Source of the DNA: Nitrososphaerota archaeon
Lineage (GTDB): Archaea > Thermoproteota > Nitrososphaeria > Nitrososphaerales > UBA183
Assembly: GCA_027886865.1 (NCBI GenBank)
Contig: JAPCJR010000001.1
Span: 62,001-126,000 of the forward strand
DNA: 64,000 bases
Direction of reading: 5' to 3'
A program made the position numbers and the translations under genes. The number at the start of each line of letters is the position of its first letter. The stretch's first letter is position 1. The notes below the pieces were generated by a model, which saw only the letters and a program-made list of their open reading frames with translations, did not search any database and was not told the DNA's origin. Below are positions 15,770 through 24,530 of this stretch, one piece after another.

Positions 15770-16995
15770 AGGTCAGCGCAGGCTGGACCCTGCACTGCGT
15801 CGATTGTGGCGCGGTCTTCGAAGCCGACCCTCCCGGGTACTCCTGTTCAAGCTGTGGAGGGTTGCTGGAGGCCGTGAGACAAGAGGGCTCTCTCTCGAGG
15901 GGGGAGCTCTTCAGCAGGCCCGGAGAGGGGATTTGGAGGTTCAGGGCACTCCTGCCGTTCGGGCAAGACGTCAAGCCTGTATCTTTGAGCGAAGGAGGTA
16001 CGCCCCTGATCAAGACGAGGAACCTGGCCAAGGAGACCGGGTCGAACAACCTGTACGTGAAGAATGAAGGCCAGAACCCGACAGGCTCGTTCAAGGACAG
16101 GGGAATGACCGTCTCCGTCACGAGGGCTGTGCAGGCCGGCGCCCGCGTACTGGTCTGCGCCTCAACCGGTAACACGTCAGCGTCCATGTCGGCGTACGCA
16201 GCGAGAGCTGGCAAGAAGGCCGCGATCATCGTGCCAGCCGGAAAGGTCGCCGCCGGGAAGATGGTCCAAGCGGTCGTCTACGGGGCTACGATATTGCGGG
16301 CCGAGGGGACCTTCGACGATGCGTTGTCGATGCTCCTGAAGTCGATTTCGGGGCTATCGGACTTTGCGGTCATGAACTCGGTCAACCCATACAGGCTCGA
16401 GGGGCAGAAGACGCTCGCTTTCGAGGTCTACGAACAACTTGGCTTCGTCGTCCCCGATTACGTGGTCCTTCCTGTGGGGAATGCCGGTAACATCAGCGCG
16501 ATTTGGAAGGGGTTCAAGGAGCTCAAAGCGTGCGGCATATCGGACGAGACCCCCAGGATGGTAGGGGTCCAGGCAGAGGGTGCCGCTCCTATAGCCAGGG
16601 CATTCTGGAAGGGGAGCGACAGGATAACCCCAGTCCAAAACCCGCAGACGGTCGCGTCCGCTATCAGGATAGGGAACCCCGCGTCGTGGAAGAAGGCGCT
16701 CGCCGCCCTCAGGGAGTCCAATGGGATGGTCCTGACCGTTTCTGACGATCAGATAACAAAGGCGAGGAAGGCCCTCGCTTCGAAGGAAGGGATATTCGTG
16801 GAGCCGGCAAGCGCTACACCAATCGCGGCGATGGGCGAGATAGGGGGCAAGCTCGAGAAGGATGCCCTCGTCGTCTGCGTGGCCACTGGGAATGGGCTGA
16901 AGGACCAAGAATCGATCGAGGTGGACATCGAGAACACACCCCTCGTCTCTGGTGGGTTGGCGCTGATAGACCTGTTCAGCAAGCTGACTGCTTAG
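15766..16995 (+). CDS. thrC: Threonine synthase
   Basis: This PLP enzyme converts O-phosphohomoserine to threonine. The 409 residues start with a zinc-ribbon-like segment (C11, C14, C27, C30), common in archaeal threonine synthases, followed by the PLP site NPTGSFKDRG with Lys110 as Schiff-base residue. Later glycine-rich phosphate-binding segments (LPVGNAGN) are present. It begins with TTG overlapping the thrB TGA by one reading-frame step. Its last 20 bp overlap the end of the convergent NAD kinase gene. Confidence 0.96.
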   Translation: MKVSAGWTLHCVDCGAVFEADPPGYSCSSCGGLLEAVRQEGSLSRGELFSRPGEGIWRFRALLPFGQDVKPVSLSEGGTPLIKTRNLAKETGSNNLYVKNEGQNPTGSFKDRGMTVSVTRAVQAGARVLVCASTGNTSASMSAYAARAGKKAAIIVPAGKVAAGKMVQAVVYGATILRAEGTFDDALSMLLKSISGLSDFAVMNSVNPYRLEGQKTLAFEVYEQLGFVVPDYVVLPVGNAGNISAIWKGFKELKACGISDETPRMVGVQAEGAAPIARAFWKGSDRITPVQNPQTVASAIRIGNPASWKKALAALRESNGMVLTVSDDQITKARKALASKEGIFVEPASATPIAAMGEIGGKLEKDALVVCVATGNGLKDQESIEVDIENTPLVSGGLALIDLFSKLTA

Positions 16996-17818
16996 CGCGT
17001 CCGAGCTTCAGTACCCGAGTCTTGCCCTCGCTGGGACTCAAGTCGATTTGGTCTCCGACTCTTATCCGGAGGCCCTTCCTGGACTTTGTTATCCCGAAGA
17101 GGCGAGCATCCGCATCCCTCGTGAGCGTTATCTTGATGGAGGTGCCCCAGGGCATCGCATACCGGAGAGGGGTCTCCTTGGTCCCGTCCCGCTTGGTGAG
17201 CACAGGGGCGATGTGACAGACGCCGACCTCGTCCGTCCCTATCTGCGTGTACTTTCCGGCCTCCAGGCTATGGCCGTTGCGGAGCTTGTCCACGTAGGAG
17301 TAATAACCCGTCGAACCTGCGCTGGTGCAGATTATGACGCCGTTTGCTATCGCCGATTCCGTGAATCCGATGCCCGTCCCTTTGACCCCCAGATGATACC
17401 GCAGACAGTTGCTGTCGGCACCTTTCTCGAGATAGACGTCCGTGAAGATATCTCCCTTTACTGAACCGTTTATCGAGACCTGCAACCTCCGATACTGGAG
17501 CTCCTGGTAGTTCTTCCGACCTATCTCCTCGAGAGCCTGAGGGAGGTCGTCGAGGTCGACGTCCGCGAGATAACCCTTCGAGGCCGTCGTCTCCCGCGAC
17601 CTTACGCTCACGAAGAGAAGCGGAATCGAGATTAGCCTCCCATAGTGGCTGAAGATCCCGTCGCCTCCGACGACGACCCCGAAATCGGGCTCCTTCGGTG
17701 AGACGCCGATTCCTGCATTTCGCAGCATCCGGACTACGTCCTCTCTTCTGGCCTTTGGCCTCTCCGGGTCGATAAGAATCGTCGCCTTCAATCCGGTCGC
17801 GCTCGTATCTGTCGGCAT
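16976..17818 (-). CDS. NAD kinase, archaeal type
   Basis: This enzyme makes NADP from NAD and ATP. The 280 residues contain the catalytic GGDG at 51-54 and the NAD-binding motif TSAGSTGYYSYVDKL. The N-terminal segment is degenerate compared with bacterial enzymes, as usual in archaea. Its start is 3 bp after the stop of the DUF255 gene upstream on the same strand, so they likely share a transcript. It converges with thrC and overlaps it by 20 bp. Confidence 0.9.
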   Translation of the reverse strand: MPTDTSATGLKATILIDPERPKARREDVVRMLRNAGIGVSPKEPDFGVVVGGDGIFSHYGRLISIPLLFVSVRSRETTASKGYLADVDLDDLPQALEEIGRKNYQELQYRRLQVSINGSVKGDIFTDVYLEKGADSNCLRYHLGVKGTGIGFTESAIANGVIICTSAGSTGYYSYVDKLRNGHSLEAGKYTQIGTDEVGVCHIAPVLTKRDGTKETPLRYAMPWGTSIKITLTRDADARLFGITKSRKGLRIRVGDQIDLSPSEGKTRVLKLGRAKQSAC

Positions 17819-17821
17819 CGC

Positions 17822-19864
17822 TCAGGCATCCAACTCTTTCCTCAGCGAGCCAATGTCGGTGATGGGACTCTTGCAGGCGAAGTTCTGGCAGATGTAGACC
17901 GTCGGCTTGCCCCCGATGGCCGTCTTGCCCTGGGTCAGGGAAGAGACCTCAGGGACGCCCTCGTCCGCCGCGGCGAGGACCTTGTCCGGGAGGAACCTCT
18001 TCCATACCTCAGCGACGATCTGCCGTACTGCGGGATCGCTCCGCGGGCCTGCAATCACTATCTCGCGTGAACCAAACCAGAAGTCAAGAGCGCAGAACAT
18101 GTAGGTGTGCGAGAACGGCGAAGACTCCATGGCGTCGCCGAAGACCTTCATCGTGCCCTCGGCCTTCAGTTTGTAATCTTCGCGGCCGGTCAATTCGGAA
18201 AGCCGTAGTAGCGTTAGGGCCGCCACAGAGTTGCCCGACGGGGTCGGTCCGTCGTAACCCTCCTTCACCTTGACCAGGAGGTCGCCGGATGAGTTCATGA
18301 AACCGCCGGCGGAACCGTCCCAGAACAGCTCGACCATCTTGTCGGTGAGCTTGATCGCCTCCCTGAGCCAGGAGACCTCGAAGGTGGTCTCGTACATGTC
18401 AACGAGCGCCGCCGCCATGAACGCGTGGTCGTCCAGCGCCCCGTCGAAGGCAGCGTCCCCTGCCCGATAGCGTCTGAGCAGCCTCCCGTCCTTGACGAGA
18501 TTCTTGAGTATGAAGTCTGCCGCAGCGCTCGCTCCGTCGATATACCTCTGCTGGCCGGTTACCTGATAGGCGCAGGTCAACGCCGATATGGCGAGGCCGT
18601 TCCATGACGAAAGGACCTTGTCATCGGTAGCGGGGCGAGCTCGCTTCTGCCTGGCGACGAGGAATTTTGACTTGGCATCAGCGACGACGCCCCTCACGAC
18701 GTCAGGCTCTAGTCGGTGCTTGGAGGCGACACGTTCGAGAGGGGTGTCGACGTGGAGTATCGACCTGCCGCCCTCGAAGTTACCATCTGCTGTCACTCCG
18801 AAGAGCTCGCCGACCAACCTCGAGTTTTCGCCCCCGAGGACACGTGCTATCTCGTCGGGTGTCCAGGTGTAGTAGTATCCTTCCCCGTCAGGCGTATCGG
18901 CATCCTGAGCCGAATAGAAACCACCTTCGGGTCCGCGCATCTCCCTCAGCATCCAGTCGAGGGTGTCGGTAGCGGTCTCCAAGAAAGCCTCGTCCGCGGT
19001 CACCTGGTAGGTCTCGAGGTAGACCCTTGCGAGCTGGGCGTTGTCATAGAGCATCTTCTCGAAATGAGGCACCAACCATAGGCGGTCCGTCGAGTAACGG
19101 TGGAAGCCGCCCCCGACCTGGTCGTGGATGCCACCTGCGGCCATCGATTGGAGGGTCTTCTTGACCGCCTTCAAAGCGGGTTCCTTTCCGTTCCTGCGAT
19201 AGTAGCGAAGGAGGAATTCTAGGTACGTGGGGAGCGGGAACTTTGGGGGAGGGCTGAAGCCTCCGTACTGCTCATCTAGTACCGAAACGATCTCAGCGTA
19301 GGCCCCGTCGAGGATAGACTTTGGGAGAGTGTCGCGCGCATGCAAAACGTAATTCTCCTGCAAGCTCTTGATTATCTCATCCGAATCGCGGACTATGTCC
19401 TCTCTCTTGTTCTTCCATATGTCAGCGATGAACTCTAGGACTTGGGGGAATCCAGGCATTCCGTGCCTTGGAACTGGAGGAAAATATGTCCCTCCGTAGA
19501 ATGGTTTCAGGTCGGGTGTGAGGAAGACCGACAATGGCCATCCACCCTGCCCGTGCATCGCGATTACGGCCCGCATGTATATGTCGTCGAGGTCTGGCCT
19601 CTCTTCCCTGTCCACTTTTATCGGGACGAACTTCTCGTTGAGGAGCGCCGCAATGTGCCCATCCTCGAAGGACTCTCCCTCCATCACGTGGCACCAGTGG
19701 CATGTGGAATAGCCGATGCTCAGGAAGATAGGCTTTCCTTCTGACTTGGCCTTCTGGAGCGCCTCAGGACCCCAGGGGTACCAACCCACCGGATTGTACG
19801 CATGCTGCAGCAAGTATGGGCTCTTCTCGCCGGCCAATCGGTTCGGCTTTCTCTCAGAGGTCAT
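17822..19864 (-). CDS. DUF255/YyaL-type thioredoxin-domain protein
   Basis: This protein of about 680 residues belongs to the YyaL/SSP411 family. The N-terminal thioredoxin-like domain has CHWCHVM in the active-site position (about residues 46-52). The remaining 500 residues look like an alpha/alpha toroid related to glycoside hydrolases and epimerases. The biochemical role of the family is unsettled. ATG at 19864 is preferred over a GTG at 19882 because a TATA-like GCTTAAATC is about 32 bp upstream of the ATG but only about 14 from the GTG. NAD kinase follows in the same operon. Confidence 0.9.
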   Translation of the reverse strand: MTSERKPNRLAGEKSPYLLQHAYNPVGWYPWGPEALQKAKSEGKPIFLSIGYSTCHWCHVMEGESFEDGHIAALLNEKFVPIKVDREERPDLDDIYMRAVIAMHGQGGWPLSVFLTPDLKPFYGGTYFPPVPRHGMPGFPQVLEFIADIWKNKREDIVRDSDEIIKSLQENYVLHARDTLPKSILDGAYAEIVSVLDEQYGGFSPPPKFPLPTYLEFLLRYYRRNGKEPALKAVKKTLQSMAAGGIHDQVGGGFHRYSTDRLWLVPHFEKMLYDNAQLARVYLETYQVTADEAFLETATDTLDWMLREMRGPEGGFYSAQDADTPDGEGYYYTWTPDEIARVLGGENSRLVGELFGVTADGNFEGGRSILHVDTPLERVASKHRLEPDVVRGVVADAKSKFLVARQKRARPATDDKVLSSWNGLAISALTCAYQVTGQQRYIDGASAAADFILKNLVKDGRLLRRYRAGDAAFDGALDDHAFMAAALVDMYETTFEVSWLREAIKLTDKMVELFWDGSAGGFMNSSGDLLVKVKEGYDGPTPSGNSVAALTLLRLSELTGREDYKLKAEGTMKVFGDAMESSPFSHTYMFCALDFWFGSREIVIAGPRSDPAVRQIVAEVWKRFLPDKVLAAADEGVPEVSSLTQGKTAIGGKPTVYICQNFACKSPITDIGSLRKELDA

Positions 19865-19967
19865 CCAGACCGTGGTTCGCACTGCGACTGTGATTTAAGC
19901 ATAGGTTTGGATCAACCCGTCGGAGGACACCGCTTGTCCACCTCGAAGGTGTTGCGGCCGGAGTGCG

Positions 19968-20618
19968 TTAGTCCAGGTAGTCGGCGAGACTGCCAGGGAT
20001 GATCTTGTTGAGCGCTCTTTCTCTCGCCCTGTAATCTGGGCAGAGCTCGGCGAGCCTCTTCTTGAACGCCATGGAGTGGTTGAACACCTTGAGGTGGGCC
20101 AGTTCGTGCATGACCACGTAGTCTCTGAGAGGCTCAGGAAGCGCTATCAGCTGCCAACTGAAGGAGAGCCTGCCGTTCCTAGTGCAGTATCCCCAGTTCT
20201 TCATCTCCCGTACATCGGCCCTCTTGTACTTGACCGGGAGTCCGGCGGAAATTTCCCGCAGCCTCCTCACGACATAGCGGGACGTCTCCCTCACGAACCA
20301 TCGCCTGACAAGCTCGAGAATCCGTGACCTATCGCTCGCCCTCACAACCACCACCTTCTGTTCCAGGTCGGGGAGGAACTCCTCTTTCTCCTCTGTCTTC
20401 TCGAACAATATCGAGAGCATCTTCCCGTCGTACATCACCGCCTCGTCGTCGAGAATCCTCGGGTTGGCGGATAGCTGCTGGAAGTGCTTGAGTATCCAGG
20501 CCTCCCTGCTCTTGATGGCGGAGTGGACGTCGACGGCCCTCCCCGTCGGAAGCACCACCTCGAGTTTCCTGTCGGACCGGAACCTGAAGTACGTGTAGCG
20601 CCTGCTCGTCCCTCTCAC
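19968..20618 (-). CDS. YgjP/WLM-like zinc metallopeptidase-family protein
   Basis: This protein carries HELAHLKVFNHSMAF (zincin motif HExxH plus a third His) near residue 160, matching the YgjP/DUF45 family. The first usable GTG gives 216 residues and begins MRGTSRRYTYFRF. The same open frame continues upstream to a stop near 20690 and encodes FIELGPHRIEYSVV, which resembles the usual N-terminus of the family. That extension has no ATG, GTG or TTG. CTG at 20663 is a possible start. The upstream gene is divergent. Role unknown; a peptidase or nucleotide-processing activity has been suggested for relatives. Confidence 0.85.
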   Translation of the reverse strand: MRGTSRRYTYFRFRSDRKLEVVLPTGRAVDVHSAIKSREAWILKHFQQLSANPRILDDEAVMYDGKMLSILFEKTEEKEEFLPDLEQKVVVVRASDRSRILELVRRWFVRETSRYVVRRLREISAGLPVKYKRADVREMKNWGYCTRNGRLSFSWQLIALPEPLRDYVVMHELAHLKVFNHSMAFKKRLAELCPDYRARERALNKIIPGSLADYLD

Positions 20619-20750
20619 GACTGAGTACTCGATGCGGTGAGGTCCAAGTTCGATGAAGGGCAGTGCGTAGCACCTCCGCTGCGGGTTGAATAACTAATTG
20701 TCGGTCACACGAGAAGCGTTTTAGCGGGGGACGCTCTCTCGGAAGGTGCC

Positions 20751-21119
20751 GTGTCCTCGCAAGAGATGCGCAAGGAGCTGCTCGCCGCCGCTCTAGAACG
20801 AAGGACGGTCACCTACGGCCAGCTCATGGCGCACTTCGGCCTCGCCCGAGGGGATTCCGGCAGGACCGTGGTTGGGATGCTTGGAGAGATAGACAGGCAC
20901 GAGTACGAGAGTGGGGCGCCAGGGTTCGCGGCGATAGTCGTACGAAAGGACACGGGCTATCCTGGAGGCGGGTTCTTCTGCTGGGACGACCTCCCCGTCG
21001 CGCTGCGAAGGCCGAAGGAAAAATGTCAGGACCCGAAGCTATCGCAGGCCGAGAAGGACTACGTCAGGGAGCAGCAGGAGAAGATCTGGGAGCACTACTC
21101 TGTGCAGGGGAAGCTCTGA
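20751..21119 (+). CDS. Small conserved-domain protein, unknown function
   Basis: This 122-residue protein starts with a helical segment (RTVTYGQLMAHFGL) resembling a winged-helix or MGMT-like DNA-binding start. Then follows a conserved-looking core with IVVRKDTGYPGGGFF. Stand-alone proteins with this YGQL/TGxPGxGFF pattern occur in many prokaryotes without an assigned function. The C-terminus is a charged helix (about residues 95-118). The start is GTG. It is divergent from the metallopeptidase-like gene and converges on a zinc-ribbon gene with no gap. Confidence 0.65.
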   Translation: MSSQEMRKELLAAALERRTVTYGQLMAHFGLARGDSGRTVVGMLGEIDRHEYESGAPGFAAIVVRKDTGYPGGGFFCWDDLPVALRRPKEKCQDPKLSQAEKDYVREQQEKIWEHYSVQGKL

Positions 21120-21485
21120 TCAGACATGTGGCAGGCGCCTGTCTACGACGCGCCAGACGCTCTCCACACGGTCGCGGAACTTTCTCCACTCGTGCAACGA
21201 TTCCACGTGCGTCACGTAGAACCACGTCAGGCGCCTGACCTCAGACCTCTCTCTGACCGGGAGGAAGACCTTCGGATCCAGAAAATACCGCTTGAACCAA
21301 CCTCGGCACTTATAACAATAGTAATAGTCCCACTCCTGAGACATGTACAGCATCTCTGCCGTCTTCCGCCCCGTAACCTCGGAACAAAAGACGCAGTCGT
21401 GGTTGGCATATCTCGCGAAGCCTGAAGTTGTGGTATCAGCGCTGGTTTCGCGGTCCCGTTCGTCCGCCCAGTCGCTCGAAGGCAA
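21120..21485 (-). CDS. Zinc-ribbon protein of unknown function
   Basis: This 121-residue protein has two Cys pairs (CVFC near 31 and CYKC near 57) around an aromatic segment YMSQEWDYYY, followed by a basic/aromatic helical half rich in Arg and Trp. It starts with TTG, with a TATA-like CAAATATCTC centred 30 bp upstream. The aromatic and basic composition would suit nucleic-acid binding, but this is inference. No family is recognised. Confidence 0.65.
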   Translation of the reverse strand: MPSSDWADERDRETSADTTTSGFARYANHDCVFCSEVTGRKTAEMLYMSQEWDYYYCYKCRGWFKRYFLDPKVFLPVRERSEVRRLTWFYVTHVESLHEWRKFRDRVESVWRVVDRRLPHV

Positions 21486-21562
21486 ACCTTCGTGGGATGT
21501 TTGTGCGCCGGAGATATTTGAAGCTATTACAGAATCCCTTCCAAATCACGGTCGAGGGACGG

Positions 21563-21578
21563 GGATAATCATTTATCC
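21563..21578. promoter_or_regulatory. Palindrome over the TATA region of the 21602 gene
   Basis: GGATAA-TCAT-TTATCC is an exact 6-bp inverted repeat with a 4-bp spacer. It overlaps the TATA-like ATTTATCC, centred about 27 bp before the TTG start of the next gene, a position where a repressor would block TBP. It may also be chance symmetry around a TATA box. Confidence 0.4.
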
Positions 21579-21601
21579 GGGGAAAAAGGGAGTTTCGGAG
21601 G

Positions 21602-22051
21602 TTGGCAAGGAGCAAAGCTTCCGAAACATCCTCCGGCTCCGCGGGTCTCCGTAAGGCCCTGTTGTCGGTAGGCTCCGACAAGGGTAGCGTCGACAGGCTC
21701 ATCTCAAGCAAGGTCATCGACGACGTGGTCATTCCTATCTACTGGAAGGACGGGCTCGTAACCACCGTCCGCCCGATGTGGCTTGTCAGGCTGCCGGGAT
21801 TCCTGAAGGGCTTCGAGGAGGAGTTCCCCGACGGCCAGGTGAGGTGGGACCACGACTATGAGAGCAGCGACCCTGCAGCAGGGGACATCGCTCTGCGCGT
21901 CTACTTCAACTACCAGGAGGACGACCAAGGCGACCACTGGTCGCCGCCCCCGACTCTGCTCGAGGAGGAAAGCTACTACAGGATGCTTGCGAGAGCATTC
22001 TACAAGGGCAAGAAACCGGTGCCGGTGAGCAAGGTAGTCCACGGAAAGTAA
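21602..22051 (+). CDS. Hypothetical protein
   Basis: This 149-residue soluble protein has a variable charged N-terminus (residues 1-25), then a compact alpha/beta core with many acidic and aromatic residues (for example YNFYQEDDQ-like FNYQEDDQGDH near 105). No catalytic motif or family is recognised. The start is TTG, supported by the TATA-like box 27 bp upstream. Its stop overlaps the start of the F420-type PPOX gene (TAATG), so they form an operon. Confidence 0.6.
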   Translation: MARSKASETSSGSAGLRKALLSVGSDKGSVDRLISSKVIDDVVIPIYWKDGLVTTVRPMWLVRLPGFLKGFEEEFPDGQVRWDHDYESSDPAAGDIALRVYFNYQEDDQGDHWSPPPTLLEEESYYRMLARAFYKGKKPVPVSKVVHGK

Positions 22052-22464
22052 TGCTGAAGCGAGAGCGCGAGTATCTGCAGGCGTCAAGGCGAGGATTTCT
22101 AGCCACTAGTGCACGCAGAAGACCTGCGGTCGTCCCGGCATGTTTCTGCTTGAAGGGCGACGTGATATACACGGCGATAGACCGAAAGCCCAAGGGACAT
22201 CAACTGGCCAGACTCTCGAACGTACTCTCGAACCCTTCCGTCGCGTTTCTGGTCGACAGGTACTCCGAGGACTGGACGGAGCTTTCGTACCTGCTCCTCC
22301 ATGGAGACGCGCACTTGGTGAAAGACGAGGGGGAGGCGGAGGCGGCCAGAGAGCTTCTGAGGGAGCGGTACCCCCAATACCGGTGGCTGAAGCTGGACGG
22401 ATGTCCGATCCTCGAGATCAAGGTGCACGAGAGCAAGTTCTGGGCGTTTGGGAAGCAGGACTGA
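22051..22464 (+). CDS. PPOX-class F420-dependent enzyme, Rv0121-like
   Basis: This 137-residue split-barrel protein resembles the F420-dependent branch of the pyridoxamine-phosphate-oxidase superfamily. It starts LKREREYLQASRRGFLATS, followed by the flavin-site strand VIYTAIDRKPKG and the segment VAFLVDRYSEDW. Such proteins reduce or bind small substrates with F420 and occur in actinobacteria and archaea. It is translationally coupled to the upstream hypothetical gene. With the LLM-type and Ddn-like proteins elsewhere in the window it suggests the organism makes F420. Confidence 0.8.
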   Translation: MLKREREYLQASRRGFLATSARRRPAVVPACFCLKGDVIYTAIDRKPKGHQLARLSNVLSNPSVAFLVDRYSEDWTELSYLLLHGDAHLVKDEGEAEAARELLRERYPQYRWLKLDGCPILEIKVHESKFWAFGKQD

Positions 22465-22477
22465 GGCGAACGGGTGT

Positions 22478-23383
22478 TCAGTACTTCCTCGATGCTAGGT
22501 AGTCGGAGAGCTCTATGAGCTTCTTCTTGGCATCGCCGAGCTCTACGTTCTCGACGACCTTTCGGGCGTTGGCTGCGTAGCCGGCGGACAAACGGCGTGC
22601 GTAGTCTACCGACTCATGCTCCAGGAGCAGCTCCCGCACCCTCTCTACCTCCAAGTCGGCGAAGGGTCCCTTCCTCCGAAGGAGTTCCCGCAGAAAAGCT
22701 CGGTCTTCCTCCGAGGATTTTCCCATGACGTGGATCAGGACGGCGTTCTTCTTCCCGCCTCTGATGTCGGCGAATATCGGCTTGCCCAGCGTTTGCTCGT
22801 CGCCCATTATGTCCAGGAGGTCGTCCTGAACCTGGTAGGCCATCCCGAGCCACTCTCCGGATTCGTACGCTGCGCTCAATAGCTCGTCGTTCTTCAGTCC
22901 GCCTCCAACCACGGCTCCGCTCGCCGAGGACGCCCCTATCAGCGCCCCCGTCTTCATCCTGATCATGTAGTCGTAGTCACCCTGCTCCACTTCGTCCCTT
23001 TCAGCCATCTCGAGGTCTAGGAACTCTCCCATCACGGTCGCCCCGAAGGAGTCGCCCAGCAGCTCGAATAGCTTCCTGAGGACCTCGCCTCCGGATTTGT
23101 GCAGGCCGTACTCCGATATCACACGGGGCACCTGTGCCAGCAGCATGTTCGAGGCCAGCATGGCTGACCTGAGGCCGTGCTTCCTGACTATCGACCTATC
23201 GCCGCGCCTCATCTCCGAGTCGTCGAGTATGTCGTCCTGGACAAGGGCCGCGGCATGGGCGAGCTCGTAGGCCACTGCGACGGGAATAGCGGTCCTGTAG
23301 TCACCGGAGACGCCTTCGCACCATAGCAAGGCAAGGACGGCCCTCACCCGCTTGCCGCCTGAGAGGGCTTCCGTGACCGCCAT
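22478..23383 (-). CDS. Polyprenyl diphosphate synthase (GGPP synthase-like), N-terminus unresolved
   Basis: This enzyme would condense isoprenyl units for archaeal lipids. From the first ATG, 301 residues include GGKRVRAVLAL, the first Asp-rich motif DDILDD (about 50-55) and the second DDLLD followed by GDEQTLGKP. Ala occupies the fifth position before the first Asp motif, which allows products of C20 or longer. The open frame continues upstream and encodes about 40 more residues including EQYVELVDSRVSKLF, which looks like the family's first helix, but contains no ATG, GTG or TTG. A frameshift or unusual start is likely; an out-of-frame ATG lies at 23486. Confidence 0.9.
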   Translation of the reverse strand: MAVTEALSGGKRVRAVLALLWCEGVSGDYRTAIPVAVAYELAHAAALVQDDILDDSEMRRGDRSIVRKHGLRSAMLASNMLLAQVPRVISEYGLHKSGGEVLRKLFELLGDSFGATVMGEFLDLEMAERDEVEQGDYDYMIRMKTGALIGASSASGAVVGGGLKNDELLSAAYESGEWLGMAYQVQDDLLDIMGDEQTLGKPIFADIRGGKKNAVLIHVMGKSSEEDRAFLRELLRRKGPFADLEVERVRELLLEHESVDYARRLSAGYAANARKVVENVELGDAKKKLIELSDYLASRKY

Positions 23384-23543
23384 CTCGAGCGAAGAGTCCC
23401 CCGTTCCGAAGAGCTTCGATACCCTTGAATCAACGAGCTCTACGTACTGTTCTAACCACTGCGGGTTGGATTGTTGCGAGCTCCATGCACCGCTGGCAGC
23501 TTTTCCTGTAAAGGGTGGTAAATAGTTTGGGCTCGCGGCTGTG

Positions 23544-24530
23544 CTAATGGTTGATTGCCGAGTGGACCGCCTTCATTATCCGCGGAACGGAAGGCGGAAA
23601 GACGTTCTCGTGGACGTACGGGAACGGGGTGTCGAACCCGCCCACCCTGATCACCGGGGCTTTGAGGTAGTCGAGAGCCTCCTCGGCGAGGAGCGCCGAT
23701 ATCTCGGCCCCGAATCCCATCACTTTGGGCGCCTCGTAGAGGACCACGGCCCTGCCGGTCTTCCTGACGGACTCTAGAATCGCTGCCTTGTCGAGCGGTA
23801 TCAGCGTCCTAAGGTCTATCACTTCGATGCTGATTCCCTCCTGTGCCGCCTTTGCGGCCGCCTCGAGCGCGGTGGGGACGAGAGAACCATAGGTGATGAG
23901 CGAGAGGTCCTGCCCGGGTCTCGCGACCGCGGCCTTGCCGATGGGGACGACGTACTCTTCCTCGGGTACCTCGTTGCGGAAGGATCGGTACAGCCTCTTC
24001 GGTTCGAGGAATATCACTGGGTCCGGGTCGCGCATCGCGGCGGTGAGCAACCCCTTCGCGTCGTATGGTGAGGATGGAGTCACGACCTTGAGCCCTGCTA
24101 TGTGCGTGAAGAACGTCTCAGCGCTCTGGGAATGGTAGGGCCCTCCTTTGATGCCACCTCCGTAAGGAGCCCTGATGACCACTGGGGCGCTGTACTCGCC
24201 GCCCGACCGGTAGCGAATCTTGGAGAGCTCGGAGACTATCTGGTCGAATGCCGGATATATGAAATCGAGGAATTCAATCTCCGCGACCGGCCTCATCCCA
24301 TACATCGCGAGGCCTATCGAGACACCCACCAGCCCGCTTTCGTTGAGAGGGGTGTCCATGACCCTCTCTGGACCGAATTCCGAGTAGAGCCCCTCTGTCG
24401 CGCGGAACACGCCCCCGTTCCTTCCTACATCCTCCCCAAGTACCACGACATCCTCGTTCCTCCTCATTTCGTCGCGCAGCGCTGCGTTGACCGCCTGGAC
24501 CAGCGTCTTCTGCATGCTAGGCTTCCCCAA
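23544..24530 (-). CDS. 2-oxoacid dehydrogenase E1 component, beta subunit
   Basis: This 328-residue protein is the transketolase-like beta subunit of a thiamine-diphosphate 2-oxoacid dehydrogenase (pyruvate, branched-chain or acetoin type). It starts with KTLVQAVNAALRDEM, then GEDVGRNGGVF, and has MRPVAEIEFLDF and the C-terminal PYVHENVFPP. It overlaps the alpha-subunit gene by 14 bp and forms a heterotetramer with it. No E2 lipoyl-acyltransferase or E3 gene lies in the window, so the complete complex must be encoded elsewhere or be absent. Confidence 0.93.
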   Translation of the reverse strand: MGKPSMQKTLVQAVNAALRDEMRRNEDVVVLGEDVGRNGGVFRATEGLYSEFGPERVMDTPLNESGLVGVSIGLAMYGMRPVAEIEFLDFIYPAFDQIVSELSKIRYRSGGEYSAPVVIRAPYGGGIKGGPYHSQSAETFFTHIAGLKVVTPSSPYDAKGLLTAAMRDPDPVIFLEPKRLYRSFRNEVPEEEYVVPIGKAAVARPGQDLSLITYGSLVPTALEAAAKAAQEGISIEVIDLRTLIPLDKAAILESVRKTGRAVVLYEAPKVMGFGAEISALLAEEALDYLKAPVIRVGGFDTPFPYVHENVFPPSVPRIMKAVHSAINH

